A stretch of DNA of 64,000 bases from Patiriisocius marinus (lineage in GTDB: Bacteria; Bacteroidota; Bacteroidia; Flavobacteriales; Flavobacteriaceae): positions 1-64,000 of the forward strand of contig NZ_BKCG01000010.1 of the NCBI RefSeq assembly GCF_008974325.1, given 5' to 3'. Under the pieces are notes generated by a model. That model searched no databases. It was not told the DNA's origin and saw nothing but the letters and a program-made list of their open reading frames with translations. The translations under genes and the position numbers were made by a program. Positions 24,147 through 34,517 of this stretch are shown here, piece after piece (the stretch's first letter is position 1; every line of letters starts with the position of its first letter).

Positions 24147-26273
24147 ATGGCAAGAGATTTAAAATTTACAAGAAACATTGGAATTGCAGCTCATATTGAT
24201 GCGGGTAAAACCACTACAACTGAGCGTGTTCTTTATTATACAGGAGTTTCACATAAAATTGGTGAAGTACATGATGGTGCTGCAACAATGGACTGGATGG
24301 AGCAAGAGCAGGAAAGAGGTATTACAATTACATCTGCTGCTACTACTTGTACCTGGAAATTTCCATTAGAGAATGCGGAGCCAACTCCAGATACAAAAGA
24401 TTATCACTTTAATATTATTGACACACCTGGTCACGTAGATTTTACTGTAGAGGTAAATAGATCTTTGCGTGTATTGGATGGTTTAGTTTTCTTATTTAGC
24501 GCAGTGGATGGTGTAGAGCCACAATCTGAAACTAACTGGAGATTAGCAGATAATTATAAGGTGCCTAGAATTGGTTTCGTTAATAAAATGGACCGACAAG
24601 GGTCAGACTTTTTAGGAGTTTGTCAACAAGTAAAGGATATGTTGAAGTCTAATGCGGTGCCAATCGTTTTAAACATTGGTGACGAAGAGGATTTTAAGGG
24701 TATTATAGATTTAGTAAAAAACCGTGCTATTGTTTGGCATGAGGAAACTCAAGGAGCTACATTCGATGTTATCGATATCCCTGAGGATATGAAAGAAGAA
24801 GCTCGTAAGTACCGTGCCCTTTTAATTGAAGAAGTGGCTAGTTATGATGAGAATCTTTTAGAGAAATTTATGGAAGATGAAAGTTCAATTACAGAAGAAG
24901 AAGTGCATAGAGCGCTTAGAGCTGCTGTAATGGACATGGCTATCATTCCTATGATTTGTGGTTCTGCTTTTAAAAATAAAGGTGTTCAGTTCTTGTTAGA
25001 TGCTGTATGTCGTTATTTACCTTCTCCTATGGATAAGGAAGGTATTGTGGGTGTAAATCCTGATACTGAAAAAGAAGAATTACGTAAGCCAAGTGTTGAT
25101 GAGCCTTTTGCTGCATTAGCATTTAAAATTGCTACAGATCCTTTTGTAGGTCGTTTAGCATTTTTTAGAGCTTATTCTGGTCGTTTAGATGCAGGTTCGT
25201 ATGTGTTGAATAATCGTTCTGGGAAGAAAGAGCGTATATCTCGTATATATCAAATGCATGCTAACAAGCAGAATGCTATTGACTTTATTGAAGCTGGTGA
25301 TATTGGTGCTGCTGTTGGATTTAAATCTATCAAAACGGGAGATACTTTAACAGATCAAGAGCATCCTATTGTTTTGGAATCGATGGACTTTCCTGATCCA
25401 GTAATTGGTATTGCGGTTGAGCCTAAAACTAAAGCTGATGTTGATAAATTAGGTATCGGTTTAGCTAAGCTAGCGGAAGAAGATCCTACCTTTACTGTAC
25501 GTTCAGATGAGTCTTCAGGTCAAACTATTATATCTGGTATGGGTGAGCTTCACTTAGATGTAATTGTTGATCGATTAAAACGTGAATTTAAGGTTGAAGT
25601 TAATCAAGGTCAACCACAAGTAGAATATAAAGAAGCTATTACAAGATCTGCTGATCATAGAGAAGTTTATAAGAAACAATCTGGTGGTCGTGGTAAGTTT
25701 GCTGATATCGTATTTACGATAGAGCCAGCTGACGAAGGTGTGGTAGGTTTACAATTTGAATCAGTTATTAAAGGTGGTAACGTTCCTAAGGAATTTATTC
25801 CATCTATTGAAAAAGGATTCAAAATGGCTATGGCTAATGGTCCATTGGCAGGTTACGAAGTTGATTCAATGAAGGTAACATTGAAAGATGGGTCTTATCA
25901 CGATGTGGATTCTGATCAATTATCTTTTGAGTTAGCTGCTAAACTTGGATTTAAAAATTCAGCAAAAGCTGCTAAAGCAGTTATTATGGAGCCTATTATG
26001 AAGCTTGAGGTTATTACTCCTGAAGAAAACATGGGTGATATTGTTGGTGATTTAAATAGAAGACGTGGTCAGGTGAGTGATATGGGTGATAGAGCTGGTG
26101 CAAAAACTGTAAAGGCTACTGTACCTCTTTCTGAAATGTTCGGTTATGTAACTACATTAAGAACATTGTCATCAGGTCGTGCAACATCAACAATGGAATT
26201 TTCACATTATGCAGAAACACCTTCTAATATTTCAACAGAAGTAATTGCTGCAGCTAAAGGAACAAACGCTTAA
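24147..26273 (+). CDS. fusA: elongation factor G
   Basis: This is a 708-residue translational GTPase that drives translocation on the ribosome. The P loop 'AHIDAGKT' is at residues 15-22, 'DTPGHVDFT' (G3) near 92-100 and 'NKMDRQGSD' (G4) near 147-155. Domains II to V follow, with '[18 protein letters not shown]' near 463-480 and the domain IV 'GGRGKFADI' loop near 513-521. It is full length with no extra domain. It follows rpsG by 3 bases and precedes rpsJ by 10, so the str and S10 units are continuous at this point. The Bacteroidota also have a second EF-G; this one is in the canonical str context. Confidence 0.98.
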   Translation: MARDLKFTRNIGIAAHIDAGKTTTTERVLYYTGVSHKIGEVHDGAATMDWMEQEQERGITITSAATTCTWKFPLENAEPTPDTKDYHFNIIDTPGHVDFTVEVNRSLRVLDGLVFLFSAVDGVEPQSETNWRLADNYKVPRIGFVNKMDRQGSDFLGVCQQVKDMLKSNAVPIVLNIGDEEDFKGIIDLVKNRAIVWHEETQGATFDVIDIPEDMKEEARKYRALLIEEVASYDENLLEKFMEDESSITEEEVHRALRAAVMDMAIIPMICGSAFKNKGVQFLLDAVCRYLPSPMDKEGIVGVNPDTEKEELRKPSVDEPFAALAFKIATDPFVGRLAFFRAYSGRLDAGSYVLNNRSGKKERISRIYQMHANKQNAIDFIEAGDIGAAVGFKSIKTGDTLTDQEHPIVLESMDFPDPVIGIAVEPKTKADVDKLGIGLAKLAEEDPTFTVRSDESSGQTIISGMGELHLDVIVDRLKREFKVEVNQGQPQVEYKEAITRSADHREVYKKQSGGRGKFADIVFTIEPADEGVVGLQFESVIKGGNVPKEFIPSIEKGFKMAMANGPLAGYEVDSMKVTLKDGSYHDVDSDQLSFELAAKLGFKNSAKAAKAVIMEPIMKLEVITPEENMGDIVGDLNRRRGQVSDMGDRAGAKTVKATVPLSEMFGYVTTLRTLSSGRATSTMEFSHYAETPSNISTEVIAAAKGTNA

Positions 26274-26283
26274 TATTTCAGCT

Positions 26284-26589
26284 ATGAGTCAAAAAATCAG
26301 AATTAAATTAAAATCTTACGATCATAATTTAGTAGATAAATCTGCTGAAAAAATCGTAAAGACTGTAAAAACTACAGGTGCTGTAGTAACTGGGCCAATC
26401 CCATTACCTACACATAAAAAAATATTTACAGTATTACGTTCACCTCACGTTAATAAGAAGAGTAGAGAGCAATTTCAATTGTCATCTTATAAGAGATTAT
26501 TAGATATATACAGTTCTTCTTCTAAAACAATTGACGCTCTAATGAAATTAGAGTTGCCAAGTGGTGTTGAAGTTGAGATAAAAGTATAA
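26284..26589 (+). CDS. rpsJ: 30S ribosomal protein S10
   Basis: This is a 101-residue protein of the 30S head, also the NusE subunit of antitermination complexes. Conserved '[10 protein letters not shown]', '[31 protein letters not shown]' (split, residues about 38-68) and the C-terminal '[11 protein letters not shown]' are present. The ATG at 26284 is 10 bases after fusA. Unlike the usual S10 operon, it is followed by a terminator-like hairpin and a 196-base gap before rplC, so it appears to be the last gene of the str transcript and not the first of S10. Confidence 0.97.
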   Translation: MSQKIRIKLKSYDHNLVDKSAEKIVKTVKTTGAVVTGPIPLPTHKKIFTVLRSPHVNKKSREQFQLSSYKRLLDIYSSSSKTIDALMKLELPSGVEVEIKV

Positions 26590-26677
26590 TTATATAATAC
26601 AGAGTTATACTAGTATAATTCTGTATTAACATGTCCTGCGCTTGTATGCAAAGGAAAAACGGAAAACAAAGTACATT

Positions 26678-26711
26678 CGGGATCGAATTTATTTTGATCC
26701 CGTTTTGTTTT
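26678..26711 (+). terminator. terminator-like hairpin between rpsJ and rplC
   Basis: CGGGATC (26678-26684) pairs with GATCCCG (26696-26702) around an 11-base loop and is followed by TTTTGTTTT. It can end the rpsL-rpsG-fusA-rpsJ transcript, or act as an attenuator for the downstream S10 genes. Confidence 0.7.
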
Positions 26712-26735
26712 AACAAAAATAAACGAATGATATCT

Positions 26736-26753
26736 GTTGAAACTGATTTCAAC
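26736..26753 (+). promoter_or_regulatory. small hairpin in the rplC leader
   Basis: GTTGAAA-CTGA-TTTCAAC forms a 7-bp stem with a tetraloop, 32 bases before the rplC start. With the terminator just upstream it suggests a regulated leader for the S10 genes. No clear TAnnTTTG promoter box was found between the two, so where transcription restarts is not settled. Confidence 0.4.
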
Positions 26754-26785
26754 ATGTTGATTTCATAATTCTAAATTTAATAAAT

Positions 26786-27397
26786 ATGTCTGGGTTAATT
26801 GGAAGAAAGATAGGGATGACCAGCATCTTTGACGCAAACGGTAAGAATATGCCGTGTACCGTTATTGAGTGTGGCCCCTGTGTTGTTACCCAAGTCAGAA
26901 CTGAAGAAGTAGACGGTTATGCTGCGCTTCAACTAGGTTTCGATGACAAAAAGGCTGTAAATAAGGCTGCTGAAGGGCACGCTAAAAAAGCAGGTACTGT
27001 CGCAAAACGTAAAGTTGCAGAATTCAAAGGTTTTGATGAGGAGTACAAATTAGGTGATACGATCACTGTAGAGCATTTTGCTGAAGGAGAATTTGTCGAT
27101 GTGGCAGGAACTTCAAAAGGTAAAGGTTTTCAAGGTGTTGTAAAACGTCACGGTTTTGGTGGTGTGGGTCAAGCTACTCACGGTCAGCATAACCGATTAA
27201 GAGCGCCGGGTTCTATTGGTGCAGCATCATATCCTGCGAGAGTATTCAAGGGAATGAAGATGGCTGGTCAAATGGGGAACGAAAAGGTGAAAGTTCAAAA
27301 TTTAAGAGTTTTAAAAGTAGTTGCTGAAAAGAACTTACTTGTTGTGAAAGGATGTATTCCTGGACCTAAAAACGCTTATGTAACGATTCAGAAATAA
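26786..27397 (+). CDS. rplC: 50S ribosomal protein L3
   Basis: This is a 203-residue protein that binds 23S rRNA domain VI near the peptidyl transferase centre. The start '[14 protein letters not shown]' and the long loop '[16 protein letters not shown]' (residues about 110-126), 'THGQHNR' and 'PGSIGA' are typical. It begins the part of the S10 operon that follows the rpsJ terminator. Its stop overlaps the start of rplD by one base. Confidence 0.97.
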   Translation: MSGLIGRKIGMTSIFDANGKNMPCTVIECGPCVVTQVRTEEVDGYAALQLGFDDKKAVNKAAEGHAKKAGTVAKRKVAEFKGFDEEYKLGDTITVEHFAEGEFVDVAGTSKGKGFQGVVKRHGFGGVGQATHGQHNRLRAPGSIGAASYPARVFKGMKMAGQMGNEKVKVQNLRVLKVVAEKNLLVVKGCIPGPKNAYVTIQK

Positions 27398-28026
27398 TGA
27401 AGGTAGCTGTATTAGACATTAACGGAAAAGACACAGGTAGAAAGGTTGAACTTTCTAAGGATGTGTTTGGTATTGAGCCTAATAATCATGCTGTATATCT
27501 AGATGTAAAGCAGTACTTGGCAAATCAACGTCAAGGAACGCATAAAGCAAAAGAACGTGCAGAGATTGTAGGATCAACTAGAAAAATAAAGAAGCAAAAA
27601 GGAACTGGTACTGCTCGTGCGGGTAGTATTAAGTCTGGTGTGTTTAGAGGTGGTGGTAGAATGTTTGGTCCAAGACCAAGAAACTACTCTTTTAAATTAA
27701 ATAAGAACTTAAAGCGTTTAGCTCGTAAATCTGCCCTTACAATGAAGGCAAATGATAAGGCAATCGTTGTGATTGAAGACTTAACATTCGATAATCCTAA
27801 GACTAAGAATTTCACTGCTGTTTTAAAGACTTTAGGTCTTGATGACAAAAAGTCGTTGTTCGTGTTGGGTGAATCAAATAATAATGTATATTTGTCTTCT
27901 CGAAATTTAAAAGGTACTGAAGTGATAAGTAATTCATCTTTAAGTACTTACAAAATTTTAAACGCAAATAGTGTAGTGCTATTTGAAGGTTCTTTGGAAG
28001 GAATAGAGTCAAACTTAAGTAAATAG
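27397..28026 (+). CDS. rplD: 50S ribosomal protein L4
   Basis: This is a 209-residue protein whose extended loop '[15 protein letters not shown].[16 protein letters not shown]' (residues about 45-78) lines the nascent peptide tunnel, the place where macrolide-resistance changes occur; no insertion or deletion is evident there. '[15 protein letters not shown]' follows. In E. coli L4 represses its own operon by binding the S10 leader; the hairpins before rplC could serve that role here, which is inference. It overlaps rplC by one base and precedes rplW by 7. Confidence 0.97.
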   Translation: MKVAVLDINGKDTGRKVELSKDVFGIEPNNHAVYLDVKQYLANQRQGTHKAKERAEIVGSTRKIKKQKGTGTARAGSIKSGVFRGGGRMFGPRPRNYSFKLNKNLKRLARKSALTMKANDKAIVVIEDLTFDNPKTKNFTAVLKTLGLDDKKSLFVLGESNNNVYLSSRNLKGTEVISNSSLSTYKILNANSVVLFEGSLEGIESNLSK

Positions 28027-28033
28027 AAACAAG

Positions 28034-28330
28034 ATGAGTATCTTAATTAAACCTATTATTACGGAAAAAGCTACGGCTGATGCGGAAATTAATAACCGTT
28101 TCGGTTTCATAGTGAACCCAAAGGCGAACAAGGTAGAAATCAAAAAAGCGGTTGAAGCCACTTATGAAGTTTCTGTTATTAAAGTTCGAACATTAAATGT
28201 CCGCCCGGACAGAAAAACTCGTTATACAAAGACGGGTATTCAAACTGGTAAAACAAATGCTTATAAGAAAGCAATTGTACAGGTGGCGGAAGGTGATACA
28301 ATAGATTTTTACAACAACATTCAGGATTAA
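28034..28330 (+). CDS. rplW: 50S ribosomal protein L23
   Basis: This is a 98-residue protein at the exit of the peptide tunnel, the docking site for signal recognition particle and trigger factor. The family pattern is seen: 'ilikPIITEKAT' at the start, 'NrfgFiVnpkANKveIKKAVEatYeVsVikVRTlNvr' in the middle, and a basic 'DRKTRYTKTG' loop near 55-64. It is part of the S10 run, 7 bases after rplD and 20 bases before rplB. Confidence 0.97.
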   Translation: MSILIKPIITEKATADAEINNRFGFIVNPKANKVEIKKAVEATYEVSVIKVRTLNVRPDRKTRYTKTGIQTGKTNAYKKAIVQVAEGDTIDFYNNIQD

Positions 28331-28350
28331 TCCTGATAAATTAGACACAC

Positions 28351-29175
28351 ATGTCAGTAAGAAAATTAAAACCTATCACCCCAGGTCAGCGTTTTAGAGT
28401 TGTTAATGGTTTTGACGCCATTACAACTGATAAGCCGGAGAAGTCATTACTTGCTCCGAATAAACGATCTGGTGGTAGAAACAGTCAAGGTAAAATGACT
28501 ATGCGCTACATAGGTGGTGGTCATAAGAAAAAGTATAGAATAATCGATTTTAAACGTGATAAAGCAGGAGTTCCTGCTACAGTAGCGTCAATAGAATATG
28601 ATCCAAACCGTACAGCATTTATTGCATTGCTTAATTACCAAGATGGTGAAAAGCGTTATGTAATTGCTCAAAACGGACTACAAGTAGGTCAGAATATAGT
28701 TTCTGGAGATACAACTGCTCCTGAAATTGGAAATGCTATGACTTTAGCAAATATTCCATTAGGTACTATTATTTCTTGTATTGAATTACGTCCAGGTCAA
28801 GGAGCTGTTTTAGCTCGTAGCGCTGGTGCTTTTGCGCAGCTTATGGCTCGTGACGGTAAATTTGCAACAGTTAAGTTGCCTTCAGGAGAGACTCGCTTGA
28901 TTTTGGTTACTTGTATGGCTACCATAGGTGCTGTATCTAACAGTGATCATCAGTTGCTTGTTTCAGGTAAAGCTGGTAGATCTAGATGGTTAGGTAGAAG
29001 ACCTCGTACTAGACCAGTAGTGATGAACCCTGTTGATCACCCAATGGGTGGTGGTGAAGGGAAGTCTTCTGGTGGACATCCAAGATCTAGAAACGGTATT
29101 CCTGCAAAAGGATATAGAACTCGTTCTAAGACAAAGCAGAGTAATAAGTATATAATCGAACGTAGAAAGAAATAA
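28351..29175 (+). CDS. rplB: 50S ribosomal protein L2
   Basis: This 274-residue protein is the largest of the S10 unit and is needed for subunit joining and peptidyl transfer. The conserved '[34 protein letters not shown]' region (residues about 34-70, in parts), '[16 protein letters not shown]' and the C-terminal '[21 protein letters not shown]' with the essential His are all present. Full length; spacing 3 bases to rpsS. Confidence 0.98.
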   Translation: MSVRKLKPITPGQRFRVVNGFDAITTDKPEKSLLAPNKRSGGRNSQGKMTMRYIGGGHKKKYRIIDFKRDKAGVPATVASIEYDPNRTAFIALLNYQDGEKRYVIAQNGLQVGQNIVSGDTTAPEIGNAMTLANIPLGTIISCIELRPGQGAVLARSAGAFAQLMARDGKFATVKLPSGETRLILVTCMATIGAVSNSDHQLLVSGKAGRSRWLGRRPRTRPVVMNPVDHPMGGGEGKSSGGHPRSRNGIPAKGYRTRSKTKQSNKYIIERRKK

Positions 29176-29178
29176 GCT

Positions 29179-29457
29179 ATGGCAAGATCGTTAAAAAAAG
29201 GACCGTACGTTCATTTTAAATTGGACAAGAAAGTTGAGCAAAATGTAGCTTCTAATAAGAAGACGGTAATCAAAACTTGGTCTAGAGCCTCGATGATTAC
29301 TCCTGATTTTGTAGGACAGACAATAGCAGTGCATAATGGAAGACAATTTGTTCCTGTGTATGTGACTGAAAATATGGTAGGACATAAACTAGGAGAATTT
29401 TCACCTACAAGATCATTCCGTGGTCACGCAGGTGCCAAAAATAAAGGTAAAAAATAA
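29179..29457 (+). CDS. rpsS: 30S ribosomal protein S19
   Basis: This is a 92-residue protein of the 30S head that contacts S13 and the A-site region. The signature '[10 protein letters not shown]', then '[54 protein letters not shown]' across residues 34-87, is complete. It is tightly packed between rplB (3 bases) and rplV (6 bases) in the S10 order. Confidence 0.97.
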   Translation: MARSLKKGPYVHFKLDKKVEQNVASNKKTVIKTWSRASMITPDFVGQTIAVHNGRQFVPVYVTENMVGHKLGEFSPTRSFRGHAGAKNKGKK

Positions 29458-29463
29458 TAGGCC

Positions 29464-29871
29464 ATGGGAGTTCGTAAAAGAGAAAGAGCAGAAGCAATCA
29501 AGGAGGCGAAAAAAACACAATATTTTGCTAAATTGAATAATTGCCCTACATCACCAAGAAAAATGCGCTTAATGGCGGATTTGATTCGTGGTGAGAAAGT
29601 AGAAAAAGCACTTAATATTTTGAAGTTTAGCTCAAAAGAGTCTTCACGTCGTTTAGAGAAATTGTTGTTGTCAGCTATGGCAAATTGGCAAGCTAAAAAT
29701 GAAGAAGGTTCTATTGAAGAGGCTGATCTTTTTGTCAAGGAAATCCGTGTAGATGGAGGAACTATGTTAAAAAGATTACGTCCAGCACCTCAAGGTCGTG
29801 CACACAGAATAAGAAAACGCTCTAACCACGTAACACTGGTATTAGGAGCTAATGATAACACACAAAGCTAA
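29464..29871 (+). CDS. rplV: 50S ribosomal protein L22
   Basis: This is a 135-residue protein, slightly longer than the E. coli form at the N-terminus (about 20 basic residues before '[22 protein letters not shown]'). Its beta hairpin '[26 protein letters not shown]' (residues about 100-125) lines the peptide tunnel; there is no obvious macrolide-resistance change. It lies 4 bases before rpsC. Confidence 0.97.
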   Translation: MGVRKRERAEAIKEAKKTQYFAKLNNCPTSPRKMRLMADLIRGEKVEKALNILKFSSKESSRRLEKLLLSAMANWQAKNEEGSIEEADLFVKEIRVDGGTMLKRLRPAPQGRAHRIRKRSNHVTLVLGANDNTQS

Positions 29872-29875
29872 ATAG

Positions 29876-30607
29876 ATGGGACAGAAGACAAATCCAATCG
29901 GAAATCGCCTAGGAATTATCAGAGGATGGGAATCTAACTGGTATGGTGGTAACGACTACGGTGATAAACTTGCCGAAGACGATAAGATTAGAAAATATAT
30001 TCATGCTCGTTTATCTAAAGCAAGTGTGTCTAGAGTAATAATTGAGCGTACGCTTAAACTTGTAACCGTTACTATTACAACTGCAAGACCTGGTATTATT
30101 ATCGGTAAAGGTGGTCAGGAAGTAGACAAGTTAAAAGAAGAGCTTAAGAAGATTACTGGTAAGGAAGTGCAAATTAATATCCACGAAATCAAAAGACCTG
30201 AGCTAGATGCTCAGTTGGTGGGGGCTAGTATTGCAAGACAAATTGAGAATAGAATCTCATATCGTCGTGCGATTAAGATGGCTATCACAGCAGCAATGCG
30301 TATGAATTCTGAAGGTATTAAAGTGCAGATCTCTGGGCGTTTGAACGGTGCTGAAATGGCGCGTTCTGAGTCTTATAAAGATGGTCGTATTCCATTATCT
30401 ACATTTAGAGCTGACATTGATTATGCTTTAGTTGAGGCGCACACTACTTATGGTAGGTTGGGTGTTAAAGTTTGGATCATGAAAGGTGAAGTGTACGGAA
30501 AAAGAGAGCTTTCTCCATTAGTAGGGTTATCTACGGGTAACAAAAAAGGTGGAAAAGGCGGAAATCAAGGACGAGGTGGGAACAACAAGCCACGTCGTAG
30601 AAAGTAA
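29876..30607 (+). CDS. rpsC: 30S ribosomal protein S3
   Basis: This is a 243-residue protein at the mRNA entry channel. The KH domain motif '[17 protein letters not shown]' lies near residues 77-93, and '[20 protein letters not shown]' near 145-164 is standard. The C-terminal tail '[22 protein letters not shown]' (about residues 222-243) is a Gly/Lys/Arg-rich extension, low in complexity, as seen in many Bacteroidota S3 proteins. It follows rplV by 4 bases. Confidence 0.97.
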   Translation: MGQKTNPIGNRLGIIRGWESNWYGGNDYGDKLAEDDKIRKYIHARLSKASVSRVIIERTLKLVTVTITTARPGIIIGKGGQEVDKLKEELKKITGKEVQINIHEIKRPELDAQLVGASIARQIENRISYRRAIKMAITAAMRMNSEGIKVQISGRLNGAEMARSESYKDGRIPLSTFRADIDYALVEAHTTYGRLGVKVWIMKGEVYGKRELSPLVGLSTGNKKGGKGGNQGRGGNNKPRRRK

Positions 30608-30626
30608 TTTTTAAAGAGAACAGAAA

Positions 30627-31046
30627 ATGTTACAACCTAAAAGAACTAAATTCCGTAAACAACAGAAAGGACGTATGAAAGGTAATGCTGGACGCGGAAA
30701 CCAGCTTTCTTACGGAACATTTGGAATAAAATCTTTAGACTCTAATTTCTTGACAGCTCGTCAAATTGAGGCGGCTCGTATTGCAGCAACACGTTTTATG
30801 AAAAGAGAAGGATCTATATGGATCATGATTTTTCCAGACAAACCAATTACTAAGAAGCCTCTTGAGGTACGTATGGGTAAGGGTAAAGGTGCTGTGGAGT
30901 ATTGGGCAGCAGTTGTTAAACCAGGTAGAGTTTTGTTTGAAATATCTGGAGTGCCATTGGAAACAGCTAAAGAGGCATTACGTCTTGCAGCACAAAAGCT
31001 TCCAGTTAAAACAAAGTTTGTGGTATCAAGAGATTTTCAAGCTTAA
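30627..31046 (+). CDS. rplP: 50S ribosomal protein L16
   Basis: This is a 139-residue protein near the A-site entry of the large subunit. '[19 protein letters not shown]' at the start, '[21 protein letters not shown]' (residues about 33-53) and '[25 protein letters not shown]' (about 76-100) are typical; Arg81-type hydroxylation occurs here in some bacteria. It lies 19 bases after rpsC and 16 before rpmC. Confidence 0.97.
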   Translation: MLQPKRTKFRKQQKGRMKGNAGRGNQLSYGTFGIKSLDSNFLTARQIEAARIAATRFMKREGSIWIMIFPDKPITKKPLEVRMGKGKGAVEYWAAVVKPGRVLFEISGVPLETAKEALRLAAQKLPVKTKFVVSRDFQA

Positions 31047-31062
31047 TTTTTGAAACTGTATT

Positions 31063-31254
31063 ATGAAACAATCAGAGATAAACGAAGCATCAACAGCAGA
31101 TTTGCAAGCTAAGCTTGTAGAAGCTAAAAAAGTGTATTCAGATTTTAAAATGGCTCACGCTATTTCACCGTTAGAGAATCCAATTTTGCTAAGGACTCAT
31201 AGAAGAACCGTAGCTAGAATTGCGACAGAACTAACTAAAAGAGAAGTACAATAA
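31063..31254 (+). CDS. rpmC: 50S ribosomal protein L29
   Basis: This is a 63-residue two-helix protein next to L23 at the tunnel exit. It starts 'MKQSEINEASTADLQAKLVE' and ends with 'ThRRTVARIATELTKREVQ', the usual 'nphriR.vRk.iARi.T.l.ere'-type tail. Length is normal for the family. It sits between rplP and rpsQ. Confidence 0.95.
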   Translation: MKQSEINEASTADLQAKLVEAKKVYSDFKMAHAISPLENPILLRTHRRTVARIATELTKREVQ

Positions 31255-31269
31255 GTACCAAGCTGAAAG

Positions 31270-31533
31270 ATGGAAGAATTAAAAAGAAATTTAAGAAAAG
31301 AACGTGTAGGTGTTGTTACAAGTAACAAGATGGATAAGTCTATTGTAGTTGCTGAAGTGAAAAAAGTAAAGCACCCAATGTATGGAAAATTCGTTTTAAA
31401 AACGAAAAAGTACGTAGCACACGACGAGACAAATAACTGCAACGAAGGTGATACTGTTAAGATCATGGAGACACGACCTATGAGTAAAACTAAATGTTGG
31501 AGATTAGTAGAAATCATTGAAAGAGCGAAGTAA
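31270..31533 (+). CDS. rpsQ: 30S ribosomal protein S17
   Basis: This is an 87-residue OB-fold protein that binds 16S rRNA early in assembly. '[19 protein letters not shown]' at residues 8-26 and '[19 protein letters not shown]' near 35-53 match the family, as does '[25 protein letters not shown]' near the C-terminus. It ends the S10 block, and rplN follows after 2 bases, so S10 and spc are joined without a gap. Confidence 0.96.
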   Translation: MEELKRNLRKERVGVVTSNKMDKSIVVAEVKKVKHPMYGKFVLKTKKYVAHDETNNCNEGDTVKIMETRPMSKTKCWRLVEIIERAK

Positions 31534-31535
31534 TT

Positions 31536-31904
31536 ATGTTACAACAAGAATCAAGACTTAGAGTCGCAGACAACACTGGAGCGAAAGAAGTACTTACTAT
31601 TCGTGTATTAGGTGGAACTAAAAGGAGGTATGCTTCTATTGGTGATAAAATTGTAGTATCTGTTAAAGATGCAACTCCTAATGGTACGGTAAAAAAAGGT
31701 ACGGTTTCAACTGCAGTAGTTGTGCGAACAAAGAAAGAAGTGAGAAGACCAGATGGATCTTACATTCGCTTTGACGACAATGCATGTGTATTATTGAACC
31801 CACAGGGTGAAATGAGAGGTACGCGTGTTTTTGGACCAGTAGCTAGAGAGCTTCGTGATAAACAATTCATGAAGATTGTATCATTAGCACCTGAGGTGCT
31901 TTAA
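31536..31904 (+). CDS. rplN: 50S ribosomal protein L14
   Basis: This is a 122-residue protein at the subunit interface, contacting 16S rRNA in the 70S ribosome. The PROSITE-like region '[71 protein letters not shown]' is continuous over residues about 35-105. It is first of the spc genes and 12 bases ahead of rplX. Confidence 0.97.
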   Translation: MLQQESRLRVADNTGAKEVLTIRVLGGTKRRYASIGDKIVVSVKDATPNGTVKKGTVSTAVVVRTKKEVRRPDGSYIRFDDNACVLLNPQGEMRGTRVFGPVARELRDKQFMKIVSLAPEVL

Positions 31905-31916
31905 TACGAAAATAAA

Positions 31917-32231
31917 ATGGCAAAGCTTAAATTAAAATCAGGAGACCAAGTAGTTGTTACTGCAGGAGACCATAAAGGTTCTGAAGGTAAGGTTATGCGT
32001 GTCTTTGCTGAAAAGAACAAAGCAATCGTAGAGGGAGTTAATATGGTAAAGAAACATGAGAAGCCTAGCGCTGCTAGTCCTCAAGGTGGAATTACTGAAA
32101 AAGAAGCTCCTATTCATATTTCAAACCTATCAATAGTTGATCCTAAGGATGGAAAAGCTACACGTGTAGGTTACAGAATGGAAGATGGAAAAAAAGTACG
32201 ATTTTCTAAAAAATCGAATCAAGTATTATAG
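31917..32231 (+). CDS. rplX: 50S ribosomal protein L24
   Basis: This is a 104-residue KOW-domain protein that initiates large subunit assembly. '[47 protein letters not shown]' covers residues about 4-51 and contains the KOW motif. It lies 2 bases from rplE. Length and sequence are ordinary. Confidence 0.97.
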   Translation: MAKLKLKSGDQVVVTAGDHKGSEGKVMRVFAEKNKAIVEGVNMVKKHEKPSAASPQGGITEKEAPIHISNLSIVDPKDGKATRVGYRMEDGKKVRFSKKSNQVL

Positions 32232-32233
32232 TT

Positions 32234-32785
32234 ATGGGATATTCACCAAGACTTAAGGAAGAATACAAGAGCAGAGTAATAGGTGCTCTTACGGAAGAAT
32301 TTGGTTACAAAAATGTAATGCAAGTTCCTAAATTAACGAAAATTGTAGTTTCTCGTGGTGTAGGTGCCGCTGTAGCAGACAAGAAATTGATTGACTATTC
32401 ATTAGATGAATTGACGACAATTACTGGTCAAAGAGCAGTAGCAACTATTTCTAAGAAAGATGTCGCTACGTTTAAACTTCGTAAAGGTATGCCAATTGGA
32501 ACAATGGTTACTTTGAGAGGTGAACGTATGTATGAGTTTTTAGATAGACTTGTGACATCATCTTTACCAAGGGTACGTGACTTTAATGGTATTAAAGCAA
32601 CTGGATTTGATGGAAGAGGTAATTACTCATTAGGAGTTACTGAACAAATCATTTTCCCTGAAATCGATATCGATAAGATAAAAAAGATTGAAGGAATGAA
32701 CATAACGTTTGTTACTACTGCTGGTACTGATAAAGAAGCAAAATCGTTATTAACAGAATTAGGTTTACCTTTTAAAAAGAACTAA
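32234..32785 (+). CDS. rplE: 50S ribosomal protein L5
   Basis: This is a 183-residue 5S rRNA-binding protein of the central protuberance. '[31 protein letters not shown]' (in parts, residues 2-32), '[25 protein letters not shown]' near 60-84 and '[16 protein letters not shown]' near 135-150 are standard. In E. coli S8 regulates the spc operon near the rplE start; no such structure is obvious here, and the longest gap is instead before rpsH. Confidence 0.97.
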   Translation: MGYSPRLKEEYKSRVIGALTEEFGYKNVMQVPKLTKIVVSRGVGAAVADKKLIDYSLDELTTITGQRAVATISKKDVATFKLRKGMPIGTMVTLRGERMYEFLDRLVTSSLPRVRDFNGIKATGFDGRGNYSLGVTEQIIFPEIDIDKIKKIEGMNITFVTTAGTDKEAKSLLTELGLPFKKN

Positions 32786-32788
32786 GAG

Positions 32789-33058
32789 ATGGCTAAAGAA
32801 TCAATGAAAGCCCGCGAGGTTAAGAGACAAGCAATGGTAAAGAAGTATGCTGAAAAGCGTAAAGCTTTAAAAGAAGCTGGGGACTATGAAGGTTTACAGA
32901 AATTACCTAAAAATGCCTCTCCTGTACGTTTACATAATCGTTGTAAATTAACAGGAAGACCTAAAGGGTATATGAGAACATTTGGTATTTCACGTGTAAC
33001 ATTCCGTGAAATGGCTAACCAAGGTTTAATACCAGGTGTTAGAAAAGCATCTTGGTAA
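32789..33058 (+). CDS. rpsN: 30S ribosomal protein S14 (zinc-free type)
   Basis: This is an 89-residue S14 of the long, cysteine-poor form. '[46 protein letters not shown]' at the C-terminus is complete (residues about 44-89), with one Cys only, so the CxxC...CxxC zinc site of the short form is absent. The protein sits in the head of the 30S subunit. It is followed by a 124-base gap, the longest inside the spc block. Confidence 0.96.
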   Translation: MAKESMKAREVKRQAMVKKYAEKRKALKEAGDYEGLQKLPKNASPVRLHNRCKLTGRPKGYMRTFGISRVTFREMANQGLIPGVRKASW

Positions 33059-33182
33059 ATTATTAGCAAAGCGGAAATTTTTTACCGTAAATTTGTTAAA
33101 GCAATAAAGCTTAATTAACTGATGGAAGGTTTAATGTGCGTAATATTTCGGCATTGAAAACCATCATCGCAATTATATAAAA
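33059..33182 (+). promoter_or_regulatory. unexplained gap between rpsN and rpsH
   Basis: These 124 bases are not coding. GATGG..GGTTT (from 33121) and AAAACC.ATCATC (33158-33170) can pair across a loop of about 25 bases, forming an imperfect stem just before the rpsH start. By analogy with S8 autoregulation in other bacteria it could be a protein-binding leader. No clear TAnnTTTG promoter box or terminator was seen. Confidence 0.35.
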
Positions 33183-33584
33183 ATGAATACAGACGTAATC
33201 GCAGATTACCTAACGAGAGTTAGAAACGCCGTAAAGGCTGGACACCGTGTCGTTGAGATACCGGCGTCAAACCTTAAAAAGGAAATAACAAAAATTCTTT
33301 TTGATCAAGGTTTTGTTTTGAGCTATAAATTTGAAGATGATAAAGGACACCAAGGTGTTATTAAAATCGCTTTAAAGTATGATAAGCTTACAAAAGATCC
33401 AGTTATCAAGAAAATTCAACGTATAAGTAAACCAGGTTTACGTAAATACGCAAGTGCTAACGAGATGCCACGTATCTTAAATGGATTAGGTATTGCTATT
33501 GTTTCAACTTCAGCAGGAGTTATGACAGGAAAGCAAGCTCAATCTCAGAATGTAGGTGGTGAAGTATTGTGTTACGTATACTAA
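33183..33584 (+). CDS. rpsH: 30S ribosomal protein S8
   Basis: This is a 133-residue protein that binds 16S helix 21 and, in E. coli, represses the spc operon. '[19 protein letters not shown].[12 protein letters not shown]' (residues about 4-37) and '[33 protein letters not shown]' at the C-terminus (in parts, 101-133) are typical. The unusual 124-base leader directly upstream makes autoregulation by S8 a reasonable idea. Confidence 0.97.
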   Translation: MNTDVIADYLTRVRNAVKAGHRVVEIPASNLKKEITKILFDQGFVLSYKFEDDKGHQGVIKIALKYDKLTKDPVIKKIQRISKPGLRKYASANEMPRILNGLGIAIVSTSAGVMTGKQAQSQNVGGEVLCYVY

Positions 33585-33602
33585 TATAAAAGACAAGAAC
33601 AG

Positions 33603-34145
33603 ATGTCAAGAATAGGTAAAAACCCGGTAGCGATTCCAGCAGGTGTAACAGTTGAAGTAAAAAACAACGTGATTACTGTCAAAGGAAAATTAGGAGAATT
33701 AAATCAAGAGTTCTCTGATGTTACAGTAAAGGTAGAAAACGACGAAGTAGTCGTAGAGCGCTCAACAGATCATAAAGATCACAGAGCAAAACACGGATTA
33801 TACAGATCTTTAGTGTTCAACATGATAGAAGGAGTTTCTAAAGGTTGGTCTAAAGAACTAGAATTAGTTGGTGTAGGATATAGAGCAAGTAATCAAGGTC
33901 AAAAATTAGATCTTGCTTTAGGATTTTCTCATAACATAGTTTTAAATGTTGCTCCAGAAGTAAAAGTTGAAACTGTTTCTGAAAAAGGAAAAAATCCAAT
34001 AGTGAAGTTAACTTCACACGACAAACAATTAGTAGGTCAAGTTGCTGCGAAAATTCGTGGTTTCCGTAGACCTGAACCGTACAAAGGAAAAGGTGTTAGG
34101 TTTGTAGGTGAACAAATTAGAAGAAAAGCAGGTAAATCTGCATAA
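33603..34145 (+). CDS. rplF: 50S ribosomal protein L6
   Basis: This is a 180-residue protein of two related domains near the factor-binding region. '[18 protein letters not shown]', '[27 protein letters not shown]' near 86-112 and the C-terminal '[26 protein letters not shown]' (155-180) match the family, including the conserved PEPYKGKG loop. It is 18 bases after rpsH. Confidence 0.97.
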   Translation: MSRIGKNPVAIPAGVTVEVKNNVITVKGKLGELNQEFSDVTVKVENDEVVVERSTDHKDHRAKHGLYRSLVFNMIEGVSKGWSKELELVGVGYRASNQGQKLDLALGFSHNIVLNVAPEVKVETVSEKGKNPIVKLTSHDKQLVGQVAAKIRGFRRPEPYKGKGVRFVGEQIRRKAGKSA

Positions 34146-34156
34146 GATATAAAGTT

Positions 34157-34513
34157 ATGGCATTATCAAAAGAAGGAAGAAGACTTCGTTTACGTAGAAG
34201 AATACGTAAAACGATTAGTGGAACAGCTCAGCGTCCTCGCTTAGCAGTTTTCAGAAGTAATAAAGATATCTATGCTCAACTTATTGACGATGTAAATGGT
34301 AAGACCATTACTGCTGCATCTTCAAGAGATAAAGATATAGAAGCTGCTAAAGTTAATAAAGTTGAAGCAGCAAAATTAGTAGGTAAAGCGATTGCTGATA
34401 AAGCATCTAAAGCTGGTGTTGAAAGTATTTCTTTTGACAGAGGAGGTTACCTATATCACGGAAGAGTTAAATCATTAGCCGAAGGGGCTCGCGAAGGCGG
34501 ACTAAAATTCTAA
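34157..34513 (+). CDS. rplR: 50S ribosomal protein L18
   Basis: This is a 118-residue 5S rRNA-binding protein. '[43 protein letters not shown]' (residues about 8-55) and the C-terminal '[26 protein letters not shown]' (in parts) are complete. It lies 11 bases after rplF and 4 before rpsE. Confidence 0.97.
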   Translation: MALSKEGRRLRLRRRIRKTISGTAQRPRLAVFRSNKDIYAQLIDDVNGKTITAASSRDKDIEAAKVNKVEAAKLVGKAIADKASKAGVESISFDRGGYLYHGRVKSLAEGAREGGLKF

Positions 34514-34517
34514 GAAT

